Assembly: GCA_944325185.1 (NCBI GenBank) | Contig: CALUZA010000046.1 | Coordinates: 1-64,000 of the forward strand | DNA length: 64,000 nt | Source of the DNA: Candidatus Gastranaerophilales bacterium | Lineage (GTDB): Bacteria > Cyanobacteriota > Vampirovibrionia > Gastranaerophilales > Gastranaerophilaceae | Direction of reading: 5' to 3' | In this document: in pieces, positions 9,506 to 18,554 of the stretch | How the letters are laid out: the number at the start of each line of letters is the position of its first letter | How positions within the stretch are numbered: position 1 is the first letter of the stretch | Translations under genes and position numbers: made by a program | Notes under the pieces: model-generated | Told to the model about the DNA's origin: nothing | The model's input: only the letters and a program-made list of their open reading frames with translations | Database searches by the model: none

Positions 9506-9540
9506 CCCTTCCGCTTTCGGAAGGGAGATTTTAGGTTTTT
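9506..9540 (+). terminator. Terminator after rpoD
   Basis: An 8-bp stem CCCTTCCG/CGGAAGGG (9506-9513 with 9518-9525, loop CTTT) is followed by AGATTTTAGG and a T6 run. Confidence 0.7.
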
Positions 9541-9877
9541 TCTTGATATCCTTTTGTTTTAGTTTGTTTACTCTCTTATATATATAAAGTATATATATGG
9601 TATAAAATTGCTAAATATTGAATAAATATTTAATAAATCTTAATAAAACTATTAAAAACCAATAGGGGCTTGAGTTTTATAATATTAAGAAATGTGAATA
9701 AGTAGGCATGAAAAATGAATTTGTGTTTACATTTTGTAATAATACCCTTGAAAAAAACATTTTAAAATGATATATTAAATATATCAATCGTATATCATTT
9801 TCCATTAAAAAATTTATAAACTACGGTGACAAGTTATGTTTCTTTAGTTTAATTTGTGTTGCAAAAGGGGTATTTGT
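9541..9877. other. AT-rich intergenic region between two sigma factor genes
   Basis: These 337 nt have no credible ORF or RNA gene. They contain alternating TA runs (about 9577-9602), an A/T inverted repeat near 9770-9800 (ATGATATA with TATATCAT) and TGTAATAATACC near 9735, a possible extended -10. GGGG at 9867-9870 is the ribosome site of the next gene. The length and AT content are consistent with a regulated promoter, but I see no clear operator. Confidence 0.4.
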
Positions 9878-10678
9878 ATGTTAAAGAAAATTGAAAATCA
9901 AGTTGAAAACGAAATTGAATTAATTTTAAGAGCGAAGAACGGTGATGTTTATTCAAGAAATAAACTTATTGAAAACAACATTCCTTTAATACAAAAAATT
10001 GCAACTAAATCAATTACATCAACCTCTCTTTCGAATTCTGATTTAGTGCAAGAAGGTATTTTTGGGCTTGTTGTTGCTATTGAAAAATTTAATCCTTCAT
10101 TGGGTTTTAAGTTTGCAACTTATGCAACTTGGTGGATTAAACAAGCAATGTTTAAAGCTATTTCAGAACAAAGTTATGCGGTAAATATTCCTGTCTATAT
10201 TCAAGAAACTCTTTCACGTTATAAAAAAACAAAACAGGAGATGGAACAAATTGCACAAAAAGAAGTATCTAAAAAAGATGTTGCTTCTAAATTAAAAATG
10301 ACAGAAGAAAAAATCGATACTTTTTTAAATGTCTACACTCGAGCAATTTCAATAGAATCCGGTGTTTCTATGACTGATAATAAAGAATTAACTCTTTATG
10401 AAATTATAGAAGATGAAAAGCAAAATGTTGAAAAAGATGTAATTAATTTGGAACTAAAAAATGATATTAAAAAAGCATTAGATATACTTAAAGATAAAGA
10501 AAAAAACGTTATTGTTTTAAGATTCGGGCTTAATAATCAACCTAAAAAAACTCTTGAAGAAATTGGCAAAAGCTATGGTGTTACTAAAGAATGTATAAGG
10601 CAAATCGAAAAAAGAGCACTAAATAAAATTGCAAATTTAGAATTTGCAAAAATAAATTTATTGGCATATATAAAGTAA
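9878..10678 (+). CDS. Secondary sigma-70 factor (group 2-like)
   Basis: The protein has 266 aa. It has region 2 (LSNSDLVQEGIFGLVVAIEKF, FATYATWWIKQAMFKAI), region 3 and region 4 (KTLEEIGKSYGVTKECIRQIEKRAL) but lacks the acidic N-terminus and most of region 1.2 found in the neighbour. Cyanobacteria and relatives typically hold several such alternative RpoD paralogues for stress or stationary phase. The start at 9878 is supported by AGGGG 8 nt upstream; the TTG at 9854 is rejected. It recognises promoters close to the housekeeping consensus judging by the conserved region 2.4 (inference). Confidence 0.88.
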   Translation: MLKKIENQVENEIELILRAKNGDVYSRNKLIENNIPLIQKIATKSITSTSLSNSDLVQEGIFGLVVAIEKFNPSLGFKFATYATWWIKQAMFKAISEQSYAVNIPVYIQETLSRYKKTKQEMEQIAQKEVSKKDVASKLKMTEEKIDTFLNVYTRAISIESGVSMTDNKELTLYEIIEDEKQNVEKDVINLELKNDIKKALDILKDKEKNVIVLRFGLNNQPKKTLEEIGKSYGVTKECIRQIEKRALNKIANLEFAKINLLAYIK

Positions 10679-10714
10679 AACAGCTTGGATGAGTTGACAA
10701 GAGGATGTTTTATG

Positions 10715-10782
10715 ATTAATATATAACAATATAATTTACATGACATATATAAATATATTTGTTATATTTGTTATATATTAAT
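10715..10782. repeat. 15-bp inverted repeat in intergenic DNA
   Basis: ATTAATATATAACAA (10715-10729) is repeated in perfect inverse at 10768-10782, with a 38-nt spacer that also holds a partial extra copy TTTGTTATAT. It lies after the second sigma factor and before a terminator. It could be a cruciform, a regulator site or a weak terminator stem. Confidence 0.6.
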
Positions 10783-10798
10783 AAACCAAAAACATGAC

Positions 10799-10830
10799 TG
10801 AGCACTACTTATGGGCGTGCTCATTTTTTT
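10799..10830. terminator. Hairpin terminator between convergent genes
   Basis: TGAGCAC (10799-10805) pairs with GTGCTCA (10817-10823), followed by seven T on the plus strand. On the minus strand the hairpin is followed by a weaker T-rich run, so it may also serve the M16 peptidase gene. Confidence 0.7.
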
Positions 10831-13438
10831 ATTTTTGCTTAACCACGGTGTATATGTATGGTTTTGCAAAGTATTTGTTTGCAACTTCAATTATATCATT
10901 TTGTGAAACATTTTTTATCATTTCTTTATATTCTTCAAAAGCATTTAAGTTTCTGCCTAATGCGCTGTACCAGCTTAATAAATCTGCTTCGTCCATATTT
11001 GTTTCCAATGAAAGCAAGAATTTGCCTAAAAGTTTATCTTTGGCATTGTTTAATTCTTCAGTTGTAATCATTTCTGTTTTTATAGTTTCAAATTCATCTA
11101 AAATGCCTTTTTTTGCTTCATTAATGCTTGCTTCATTGGTTCCTATGTATGCTACAAAAGCCCCATCCAATACATTTGTCATAAGGCTTGAGCCTACTGT
11201 GTATGCAAGTCCTTTTTCTTCTCTTAATTTTGTAAAGAGTCTTGAGGACATTCCTTCTCCAAGTATTGAATTAATTACGCTTAAGGTTGCGATATCTTTT
11301 CGGTTTAAAACGCCGCAAATTTTATATCCCAAAGCCATCCAATTTGCTTGAACTTCGTTTTTATACAAAGTTGTTTCGATATTTTTATTTGGATGATATG
11401 GAGTGTATTTGATATTTGAGAAAGAGAATTTAGAACCTTTTGGATTTGTTTTTATTATGGAGTTAAGTTTTTCTGCAATATAATTTTCGTCAATGTCCCC
11501 AACAACGCTTATGGACATATTTTCGGGGTTTATAATTTTTGAATAAAATTCAACGATATCATCCCTTGAAACATTATTTATGTTTTTTAACATAAATTCG
11601 GAGTTTTGTCCGTATATGGAATTTAGAAAGGCAAGTTTTCTGAATTCATCAAAAACAAAGGATGAGGGGTTATCGGAAATGCCTTTTAGTTCTTGGATTT
11701 TTCTTTCTTTTATTTTCTTAATTTCATAATCTGAAAATATCGGTTTGTTCAAAACCTCGTTTAAGGCAATAAAAGCGTTGTTTAGATTATCTTTTGTTGT
11801 TTGTATAACAATAGCAAAAATATCGTTTGTTGAGCTTACGCCAAGTTTAATACCGTTTTCGTCAAGAAATTTTGCAAATTCTGCATTTGTGTAATTTTGT
11901 GTTCCTGTCGTTGCGCTTAATGCTGCAAGCATTGCGCTTAAGGGTTTTTTTTCGACAGCTTTTGAACCTTTTATTGTAATATCTATTGCAATTATTGAAT
12001 TAGTTGTTTTTTTCTTGGTAATTAAAGTCGCACCATTTTCCAATAATACTTTTTTTTCGTTTCCTTTTTGTTCTAAAAGCTTATTTTCTTTGTTTTGTTC
12101 TTTTATTTGCGTGTTTGAAATTTCTTTAAAACTAGTAGGTCTTACAATTGAAATAGCATATTTATTTAATGTTAAATATTTCTTTGCAACGTTGATTATA
12201 TCTGTCTTTGTAACCTTATCAATATTTTTTAGATAATTTTCATAAAAAGTATCGTCGTTTGCAAATGTAAAATCATAACCTAAATCATCAGATATATTTG
12301 AGATTGATTCTCTTGAATAGTATGTATCGGTTTTAATTGTATTTTTTGCTTTTTGAACTTGTGATTCTTCAAATTTACCTTCTTGGATTTTTTTTAGTTC
12401 CGATATTATTTCATTTTCAACCTGTTTTTCTTTTGAAGGTTCAAATGTAGCGTAAACATAGAACATTCCTGAATCTTTTTGAGAATAGTTTCCTGTTGAA
12501 ATAGAAAGCACAAGTTCTTTATTTTCTTTTAAATCTTGATTTAGGATAGAACTTTTTCCTGAAGATAGCATTGTAGCGAGTACGTCAAGAGCGTAGTTAT
12601 CTTTTGCATCCGAAAATTTTGGAGCAAGAAAAGCAAGCATAACATGGCTTTTGTTTATATCCATAGTATCTTCAATGCGCTTAATTTTATCCAAGGGTTT
12701 GATTTTTGGATATTTTATTTTTGTTTGTTTTGCTTTTTGCTTGCTTGAAAAGGCTTTTGCTACTTTTTCAAGAGCTTCTTCTTTATTTACATCTCCTACA
12801 ATAACTGTCGTATATGCGTCCGGGGTGTAGAATTTATTGTAATAATCAAGGATTTCTTCTCTTGTAACATTTTGGATTATTTCTTTTTTACCTATAACAT
12901 TCCTTTGATAAGGATGATTTGATTTTTCATATAATGCTTTATAAATATTGTCAAAAAGTCTGTTTGAAGGGCTATCTTTTGTTTTTGAAATTTCTTCAAT
13001 TACCACAGGACGTTCACGTTCTAATTCTTTTCTTGGAATCATCGGGTTTAATAACATATCAGAGTGCAATTCAAGTGCTAAGTCAAAATCTTTAGAGGGG
13101 ATTTGTATGTAATAGTGTGTAAAATCCTTGCTGGTGCCTGCATTAACTATAGCTCCTTTGGAGTCTAAAATTTTATCCATTGTTCCTGTCGGATATTTTT
13201 GTGTTCCTTTAAAGAAAAGATGTTCTAAAAAGTGGCTAATGCCGGAATTTTTTTCATCTTCATTTATTGAGCCTGTATTAATCCAAGTATCAATTTTGAC
13301 AATGTTATTGTCCCTGACTTCTTTGATTACAACTTTTTGTCCCGAAGGGAGTGTAGTAACGCTCATTCCTTCTTCAAGAGCAAAAACTGTTCCTATTGAA
13401 AGAGTTATGATTGTTAGTGCGGTAAGTATTTTTTTCAT
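10829..13438 (-). CDS. M16-family zinc metallopeptidase (two-domain, exported)
   Basis: The protein has 869 aa. A signal peptide (MKKILTALTIITLSIGTVFA) precedes two M16 halves of about 420 residues each. The first half has the inverted zinc motif H69-F-L-E72-H73 in SHFLEHLFFKGT and a downstream acidic motif VVIEEISKTKDSP. The second half lacks HxxEH and serves as the inactive clamshell half, including GLAYTVGSSL. The enzyme should degrade peptides in the periplasm. It lies 13 nt downstream of a radical SAM gene, a pairing that recalls PqqE/PqqF, but PqqF is cytoplasmic whereas this one carries a signal peptide. Confidence 0.9.
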   Translation of the reverse strand: MKKILTALTIITLSIGTVFALEEGMSVTTLPSGQKVVIKEVRDNNIVKIDTWINTGSINEDEKNSGISHFLEHLFFKGTQKYPTGTMDKILDSKGAIVNAGTSKDFTHYYIQIPSKDFDLALELHSDMLLNPMIPRKELERERPVVIEEISKTKDSPSNRLFDNIYKALYEKSNHPYQRNVIGKKEIIQNVTREEILDYYNKFYTPDAYTTVIVGDVNKEEALEKVAKAFSSKQKAKQTKIKYPKIKPLDKIKRIEDTMDINKSHVMLAFLAPKFSDAKDNYALDVLATMLSSGKSSILNQDLKENKELVLSISTGNYSQKDSGMFYVYATFEPSKEKQVENEIISELKKIQEGKFEESQVQKAKNTIKTDTYYSRESISNISDDLGYDFTFANDDTFYENYLKNIDKVTKTDIINVAKKYLTLNKYAISIVRPTSFKEISNTQIKEQNKENKLLEQKGNEKKVLLENGATLITKKKTTNSIIAIDITIKGSKAVEKKPLSAMLAALSATTGTQNYTNAEFAKFLDENGIKLGVSSTNDIFAIVIQTTKDNLNNAFIALNEVLNKPIFSDYEIKKIKERKIQELKGISDNPSSFVFDEFRKLAFLNSIYGQNSEFMLKNINNVSRDDIVEFYSKIINPENMSISVVGDIDENYIAEKLNSIIKTNPKGSKFSFSNIKYTPYHPNKNIETTLYKNEVQANWMALGYKICGVLNRKDIATLSVINSILGEGMSSRLFTKLREEKGLAYTVGSSLMTNVLDGAFVAYIGTNEASINEAKKGILDEFETIKTEMITTEELNNAKDKLLGKFLLSLETNMDEADLLSWYSALGRNLNAFEEYKEMIKNVSQNDIIEVANKYFAKPYIYTVVKQK

Positions 13439-13451
13439 TTTGTAACCCCAT

Positions 13452-14552
13452 TTAGTTTCTGACTTTTAGTTCACAGCACATCTGGCATGATGAAAAAACT
13501 TTTGAATGTTTTAAATTCTTTCTAAAACAACGATATTTTGGATTATTCATTATGTCAATTAATTTTTGTTCTGTTATATTTCCCATTTTATATGATAAAC
13601 AAGGGTAAATATCCCCCATTGGATTTATTATTGTGTTTGAATATGGATAAAGACAAGGAAAATATATTTCATTTATATCTTTAGTATTATATTCATTGAA
13701 AAATTTTTTAATTGTTTCGAGTTCGATTTTTGAATTATCATTGTCAAATTTTGGTGAAAAACGGATTTTTGTTTTTGAAAATTTTTTAATTTTTTGAATT
13801 TCTTTATATATTTCTTCAAATTTTTGAATGTCAAAATATTTTTGAATAGGGTAATTCGGTTTATAAAAAATTTCGTCAAAATTTTCATATAACTTGCCAT
13901 TTTGTTTTAGGTTGTTGTTTCTCAAAAATGAGATTGAAAAAAATTCAAAATTTGATTTTGAAGCATATTCATATAATTTTAATATGTCCTCAAGATTGTC
14001 TTTTAAAACTATTGTTTTTATGTCAATCATTAATCTTGATTTTGTTTTTTTTCTTTTTTCATTTAGATTTTCCAGATTATCTGTAATTTTTTTAAAAATT
14101 CCTTCTTTATTTCTGTATTTATCATGATTTTTTTCCCATCCATCCAAAGAAACGCTTACAAGAAGCATTTTGGATTTTATAATATCATTTGAAATTTTGT
14201 CGTCTAAAAGTGTTCCATTAGTTACAAGATTAACTTTTCCGAGAGTTTTTTTGGTTGATGCAAAAAGAATTTCAGAAAAGTCTTTTCTAATCAGAGGTTC
14301 ACCTCCAACAAGAGTTATGAATCCCCAAAATGGTATTTGTTTAATTAAATCAAGCCATTGAGATGTTGTTAGTTCTTTTTTGTTTCTGTTTTCGCCAATG
14401 TAACAATATGGACAATTAAGATTACAAAGATGAGTCAATTCGAAAAAGTATCTTAAAGGTAAAATGGCTTGTCCTGTTTTAATCATTGGATTACAGTAAC
14501 TTATATAACCATATAAATTCCTGATTTTATCGAATAGTTCCGATTTATTCAT
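13452..14552 (-). CDS. Radical SAM protein with SPASM-like C-terminus
   Basis: The protein has 366 aa. C43-x3-C47-x2-C50 (THLCNLNCPYCY) ligates the SAM-cleaving 4Fe-4S cluster; LVGGEPLIRKD is the GGEP motif. The C-terminal third has further cysteines (PMGDIYPCLSYKMGNI, then SSCQMCCEL near the end) as in SPASM proteins, which bind auxiliary clusters and usually modify peptides or activate enzymes. The first gene of an apparent two-gene operon with the M16 peptidase, it is divergent from dnaA. No small precursor peptide is visible nearby, so the substrate is unknown. Confidence 0.85.
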   Translation of the reverse strand: MNKSELFDKIRNLYGYISYCNPMIKTGQAILPLRYFFELTHLCNLNCPYCYIGENRNKKELTTSQWLDLIKQIPFWGFITLVGGEPLIRKDFSEILFASTKKTLGKVNLVTNGTLLDDKISNDIIKSKMLLVSVSLDGWEKNHDKYRNKEGIFKKITDNLENLNEKRKKTKSRLMIDIKTIVLKDNLEDILKLYEYASKSNFEFFSISFLRNNNLKQNGKLYENFDEIFYKPNYPIQKYFDIQKFEEIYKEIQKIKKFSKTKIRFSPKFDNDNSKIELETIKKFFNEYNTKDINEIYFPCLYPYSNTIINPMGDIYPCLSYKMGNITEQKLIDIMNNPKYRCFRKNLKHSKVFSSCQMCCELKVRN

Positions 14553-14650
14553 AAAATAAATTTTACTACATTAAATGTTTATAGTAAAATGCATAAAAGA
14601 AAGCATGAAAGAAATTTCATTGTTTATGGTTGGATATTAAAAAGATAGGA

Positions 14651-16066
14651 ATGGCGGCTTTTTTGACGAGTTCATTAAACAAAAAAGAAAATGAGGCTTG
14701 GAATAATTTTATAAATATATTATCAGATAAGCTCCCCGGTTTTGTTCGTCCTTGGATTAATTCTTTGGAGCCTGCGTTGCCTTTATTTGAAGAAAGCGAA
14801 AACGGAATTTTTTTAATTAAAAGTTCGCAAAGTTTTGGTATTCAAGTGTTGCAGCAAAAGCATTTAAAAGAAGTTGAAGAAGCTCTTTTTCAGGCTACAA
14901 ATATAAAAAGAACTCCAAGATTTATTTTGGATGAGAATGTTAAAGCAAAAAAGAAACCAAAGCTTACGCCCGAACAAAAAAGCCATGAAGCAACCGCAAT
15001 AAAAATGGAAAATTTATCGCAAATGCATTCGTTTTGCGGTTTAAATTTAAAATATACTTTTGAGAATTTTGTTGAAGGTGAGAATTCTAAATTTGCATAT
15101 AAAATTGCTCAAATGATTGCAGAAGCTCCCGGGCAAAAATATAATCCGCTGTTTATTTCCGGTTCGGTGGGTCTTGGAAAAACTCATTTAATGCAAGCTA
15201 TTGGGCATAAAATTTTAAGGAATTTTCCAAATTTGAAAATACGTTATACAAAAGCCGAAGAATTTGGAAATAAATTAATTGAATCTTTAAATACTTGCAA
15301 GAATACCGGAGATTTAAATGAAAAAATGCGTAAATTTAGAGATATGCACAGAAATGTGGATGTTCTTTTAATTGATGATATTCAATGGATAGACGGTAAA
15401 AAAAGAACTGAAGAAGAAATTTTCAATACTTTTGATGCTTTATATCACGCAGGAAAACAAATTGTATTTGCTTCCGATAGGCCTTTATCTGCTTTTGAGA
15501 TGATACCGGACAGATTAAGAAGCAGATTTGAATGGGGTATAGAAGCAAATATTAAAGTCCCCGATCTTGAAACAAGAATGGAAATTGTTAAACGTCATGC
15601 TGTTTTATCTGATTTTCCAATAACGGATGAGGTTGCTTTATTTCTTGCTAAGGAATTTGCGACAAATATTCGTGAATTGGAAGGTGCATACAATAAAGCA
15701 AGCGCAAGAGCCTCAATTGAGGGGGTTGAGTTAAATGTTGAAAATGTTGTTGAATTTTTGGATTTAAAAAATAAGAAAAAAAAGATTACGGTTTCAGATA
15801 TTTTAAAAACTTGTGCAAGATATTTTTGTGTGGATGAAGATGAAATTTTATCTACTGCAAGAGCAAAGGAAGTTGTTAATGCAAGGAAATATGCTATATA
15901 TCTTTCAAGAGAAATGTTAGATTTAAGTTACCCTGTTTTAGCGAAAGAATTTAGAAAAAATCATACAACTATAATGTATCAACATGAAAAATTGAAAAAA
16001 GATATCGAATTAAATAAAGCAATGCAAATCGTAACAGAAGAATTAAAGGAATTACTAAATAAATAA
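14651..16066 (+). CDS. dnaA: Chromosomal replication initiator DnaA
   Basis: The protein has about 471 aa. Domain I is at the N-terminus. The AAA+ domain has Walker A GSVGLGKTHL (about residue 170), Walker B VLLIDDIQWI and a sensor region FASDRPLSAFEMIPDRLRSR. Domain IV binds DnaA boxes, with the signature KNHTTIMYQHEKL. A TTG at 14630 is an alternative start; the ATG at 14651 follows AGATAGGA immediately. No dnaN is adjacent and I find no cluster of TTATCCACA boxes upstream, so this is probably not next to the origin. Divergent from the radical SAM gene. Confidence 0.95.
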   Translation: MAAFLTSSLNKKENEAWNNFINILSDKLPGFVRPWINSLEPALPLFEESENGIFLIKSSQSFGIQVLQQKHLKEVEEALFQATNIKRTPRFILDENVKAKKKPKLTPEQKSHEATAIKMENLSQMHSFCGLNLKYTFENFVEGENSKFAYKIAQMIAEAPGQKYNPLFISGSVGLGKTHLMQAIGHKILRNFPNLKIRYTKAEEFGNKLIESLNTCKNTGDLNEKMRKFRDMHRNVDVLLIDDIQWIDGKKRTEEEIFNTFDALYHAGKQIVFASDRPLSAFEMIPDRLRSRFEWGIEANIKVPDLETRMEIVKRHAVLSDFPITDEVALFLAKEFATNIRELEGAYNKASARASIEGVELNVENVVEFLDLKNKKKKITVSDILKTCARYFCVDEDEILSTARAKEVVNARKYAIYLSREMLDLSYPVLAKEFRKNHTTIMYQHEKLKKDIELNKAMQIVTEELKELLNK

Positions 16067-16072
16067 TTAAAT

Positions 16073-17671
16073 TTAGTTGGCTACTAGAGTTTTTGCAAAT
16101 TCGACCGTTTCATCATTTATTTGTCCGCTTGCAAGTTGAGCTAAGGCTTTTAATCTTTCATCGTTGTTTAAAATTTTAATTGAGATATTGGTATTGTTTT
16201 GGTGAGTTTTTGAAATCCATATAAAATTGTCTGCTTTTGCACAAATTATTGCTTGATGAGTTATTGCTATAATTTGTGTTGTTTTTGAAAGTTCAATTAT
16301 CGAAGAAGCAACGGCATTTGAAGTAATTCCTGAAATACCTGTATCAATTTCATCAAAAACTACGGTCGAAATTTTGTCTACATTTGCAAAAATTGTTTTC
16401 ATTGCAAGCATAACTCTTGAAATTTCACCTCCTGAAGCTACTTTTGAAAGAGGCATAAGGTTTTGATTTTTGTTTGTAGCGATTAAAAACTCAACATTAT
16501 CAGAACCGTTTTCTTGTTTTTGAGTTTCTTTGATTGAAATTTCGAATTTTGCTTCATTAAGCTGCAGACTTTTTAATTTTTCAACTACTGCAGATGATAA
16601 TTCTTTGGCATTTTCTTTTCTGTATTCATTTAATTTTTTTGCCATTAAGTCAAGAGAATTTAAAAGAACGTTATAGTTTTCTTCAATGATTTCAAGGTTA
16701 TTGTCTTTTGAAGTAAGTTCTTCAAGTTTTTTTGCGATATTATCTCTTTCTAAATCAAGATTTTCCCCATATTTTCTTTTTAGTTTTTGAATTAATGACA
16801 ATCTTTCATTTAATTCGTCGAGTCTTTCGGGGTTAAATTCGAGATTAGAGGAATAATCTCTTAAATAATTTGCGCAATCTTTTAAATTTTCAAGTGCGTC
16901 AAATAATGTTTCTTCTGTTTCTGTTAGGTTTTTATCAAGAGAAGCACAGTTTGAAATTTCATATTTTATTTTGGATAAACCTTCAACTATACTTTGATTA
17001 TCCCCATATAATGCCCAATAAGCACCGTAAGATTTTTCTTTTAATTCTTGCGCATTAACTAAAACATCAAGTTCTGCTTTTATTTCGTCTTCTTCGTTGG
17101 TTTTAATTGCAGCATCATCCAGTTCTTTTAGTTGAAATGTTAAAAATTCTATTTCTTTTTCGTTATTTTGATAATTTTCTTTTAGATTGTTTAATTTTTT
17201 TTCAATTTGTTTAAATTCAAGATATGTTTCTTTGTATGTTTTTAAAATTTCTTTAAATTCTGGACTTTTTTTGCTTGTATAATTGTCGAGCAAAATAATA
17301 TGATTTTTAGGTGACATATAAACGTATGTTTGATGTTGAGAGTGAATATCTATTAAATGTTCACGTTTTTCTTTTATTTCTTCAAGATTTGATAAAATTC
17401 CGTTTATCCTGAATTTTGATTGAGTATTAATCTCTCTTGAAATTGTTATTTCTTCATTATTTACAATAAAAACAGCTTCGATTAGTGCAGGTTTTTCTTT
17501 GTTTAAAATAACTTCTTTTGAAGCCTTTAATCCGAGAGCACAATCCAAAGCTTTTATTATTATGCTTTTTCCTGCTCCCGTTTCACCGCAAAGAACATTA
17601 AAACCTTTACTAAATTCCAGAAAGGCTTCTTCGATAAGTATGAAATTTTTAATTAGAAGTGATTTTAACAT
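16073..17671 (-). CDS. recN: DNA repair ATPase RecN
   Basis: The protein has 532 aa. The SMC-like head is split: N-terminal Walker A GETGAGKS at residues 29-36, a long coiled-coil middle (about 150-360) and a C-terminal head with signature VASGGEISRVMLAMK and Walker B VVFDEIDTGISG. RecN acts at double-strand breaks. The ATG at 17671 starts 1 nt after the nadK stop; a TTG at 17689 would overlap nadK and is less likely. Its 3' end faces dnaA 6 nt away. Confidence 0.95.
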   Translation of the reverse strand: MLKSLLIKNFILIEEAFLEFSKGFNVLCGETGAGKSIIIKALDCALGLKASKEVILNKEKPALIEAVFIVNNEEITISREINTQSKFRINGILSNLEEIKEKREHLIDIHSQHQTYVYMSPKNHIILLDNYTSKKSPEFKEILKTYKETYLEFKQIEKKLNNLKENYQNNEKEIEFLTFQLKELDDAAIKTNEEDEIKAELDVLVNAQELKEKSYGAYWALYGDNQSIVEGLSKIKYEISNCASLDKNLTETEETLFDALENLKDCANYLRDYSSNLEFNPERLDELNERLSLIQKLKRKYGENLDLERDNIAKKLEELTSKDNNLEIIEENYNVLLNSLDLMAKKLNEYRKENAKELSSAVVEKLKSLQLNEAKFEISIKETQKQENGSDNVEFLIATNKNQNLMPLSKVASGGEISRVMLAMKTIFANVDKISTVVFDEIDTGISGITSNAVASSIIELSKTTQIIAITHQAIICAKADNFIWISKTHQNNTNISIKILNNDERLKALAQLASGQINDETVEFAKTLVAN

Positions 17672-17672
17672 T

Positions 17673-18470
17673 TTATTTTTTCGGCGCAATGGACCAATGC
17701 AGTTTCTCTTTTAAAATATCATAAAATTTATCATTTTGTCTGTTTAAAATTAAAAGTTTTGCATATTTTTCATTTTTTTCAATGATAATTTCGTTTGTTG
17801 TGGTTATATCTTCTTGTCCGTCAAATGAAACATTTAGTTTTTCTTTTTTTTCGCTTGCAATTATTTTTATTTTTTCATTTGAAGGAATTATAATAGGTCG
17901 TGTATTAAGTGTGTGAGGGCAAATTGGTATAATTAAAAAACAATCTACATCAGGAGAAATTATAGGGCCTCCGGCAGAAAGGGAATAAGCAGTTGAACCT
18001 GTTGGGGTAGATATAATTAAGCCGTCTGCAACGTAAGAACAAAGTTTTTTATCGTTGATATATAAATCTAAAGTGGCTGTTCTTGCACAATTTTGACCTT
18101 TGATAACAATGTCATTTAAAGCAGTTTTATTTTTAGATTTTAGCATGAGGCGATTTTCAATTTTGTAGTCGCTTTTTTTTAGTTTTTCAATGACAAAATC
18201 TGCTTCATTTGGATGTGCTTGGGCTAAATAGCCTAATCTTCCGACGTTAAAGCCAATTATGGGAATATCTTTTTTGCTGTAAAATCTTGAGGCTTTTAGA
18301 AAAGTCCCATCTCCGCCGATTACAATTGCTAAATCAATATTGTTTTTTAAACTATCTATTGAAAAAATCTTTGCATTTTGTATTTTTGAATTTAATTTTT
18401 TTGCAAGAATTTTAGAGTCATCAAATTCAGGATTAAAAATTATTCCGATTTTTTCAAAAGTTTTATTCAT
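17673..18470 (-). CDS. nadK: NAD kinase
   Basis: The protein has 265 aa. GGDGT at residues 52-56 is the family ATP/NAD-binding motif, and DGLIISTPTGSTAYSLSAGG is the second signature. It phosphorylates NAD to NADP with ATP or polyphosphate in the cytoplasm. It precedes recN by one nucleotide, a pairing common in many bacteria (nadK-recN), so the two are probably co-transcribed. Confidence 0.95.
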   Translation of the reverse strand: MNKTFEKIGIIFNPEFDDSKILAKKLNSKIQNAKIFSIDSLKNNIDLAIVIGGDGTFLKASRFYSKKDIPIIGFNVGRLGYLAQAHPNEADFVIEKLKKSDYKIENRLMLKSKNKTALNDIVIKGQNCARTATLDLYINDKKLCSYVADGLIISTPTGSTAYSLSAGGPIISPDVDCFLIIPICPHTLNTRPIIIPSNEKIKIIASEKKEKLNVSFDGQEDITTTNEIIIEKNEKYAKLLILNRQNDKFYDILKEKLHWSIAPKK

Positions 18471-18554
18471 AGCTATATTTTATCAGAAAATTTGCTTTTA
18501 TAACAATAAAATGTATTGGTTGTATTATTTTTCTTTTTGTGATATTAAAACGAT

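Noticed and set aside
10794-11351. ORF of 185 aa on the plus strand
   Set aside because: It lies antisense within the M16 peptidase gene, which has clear domain evidence.
14553-14650. oriC next to dnaA
   Set aside because: Only about 100 nt without DnaA boxes.
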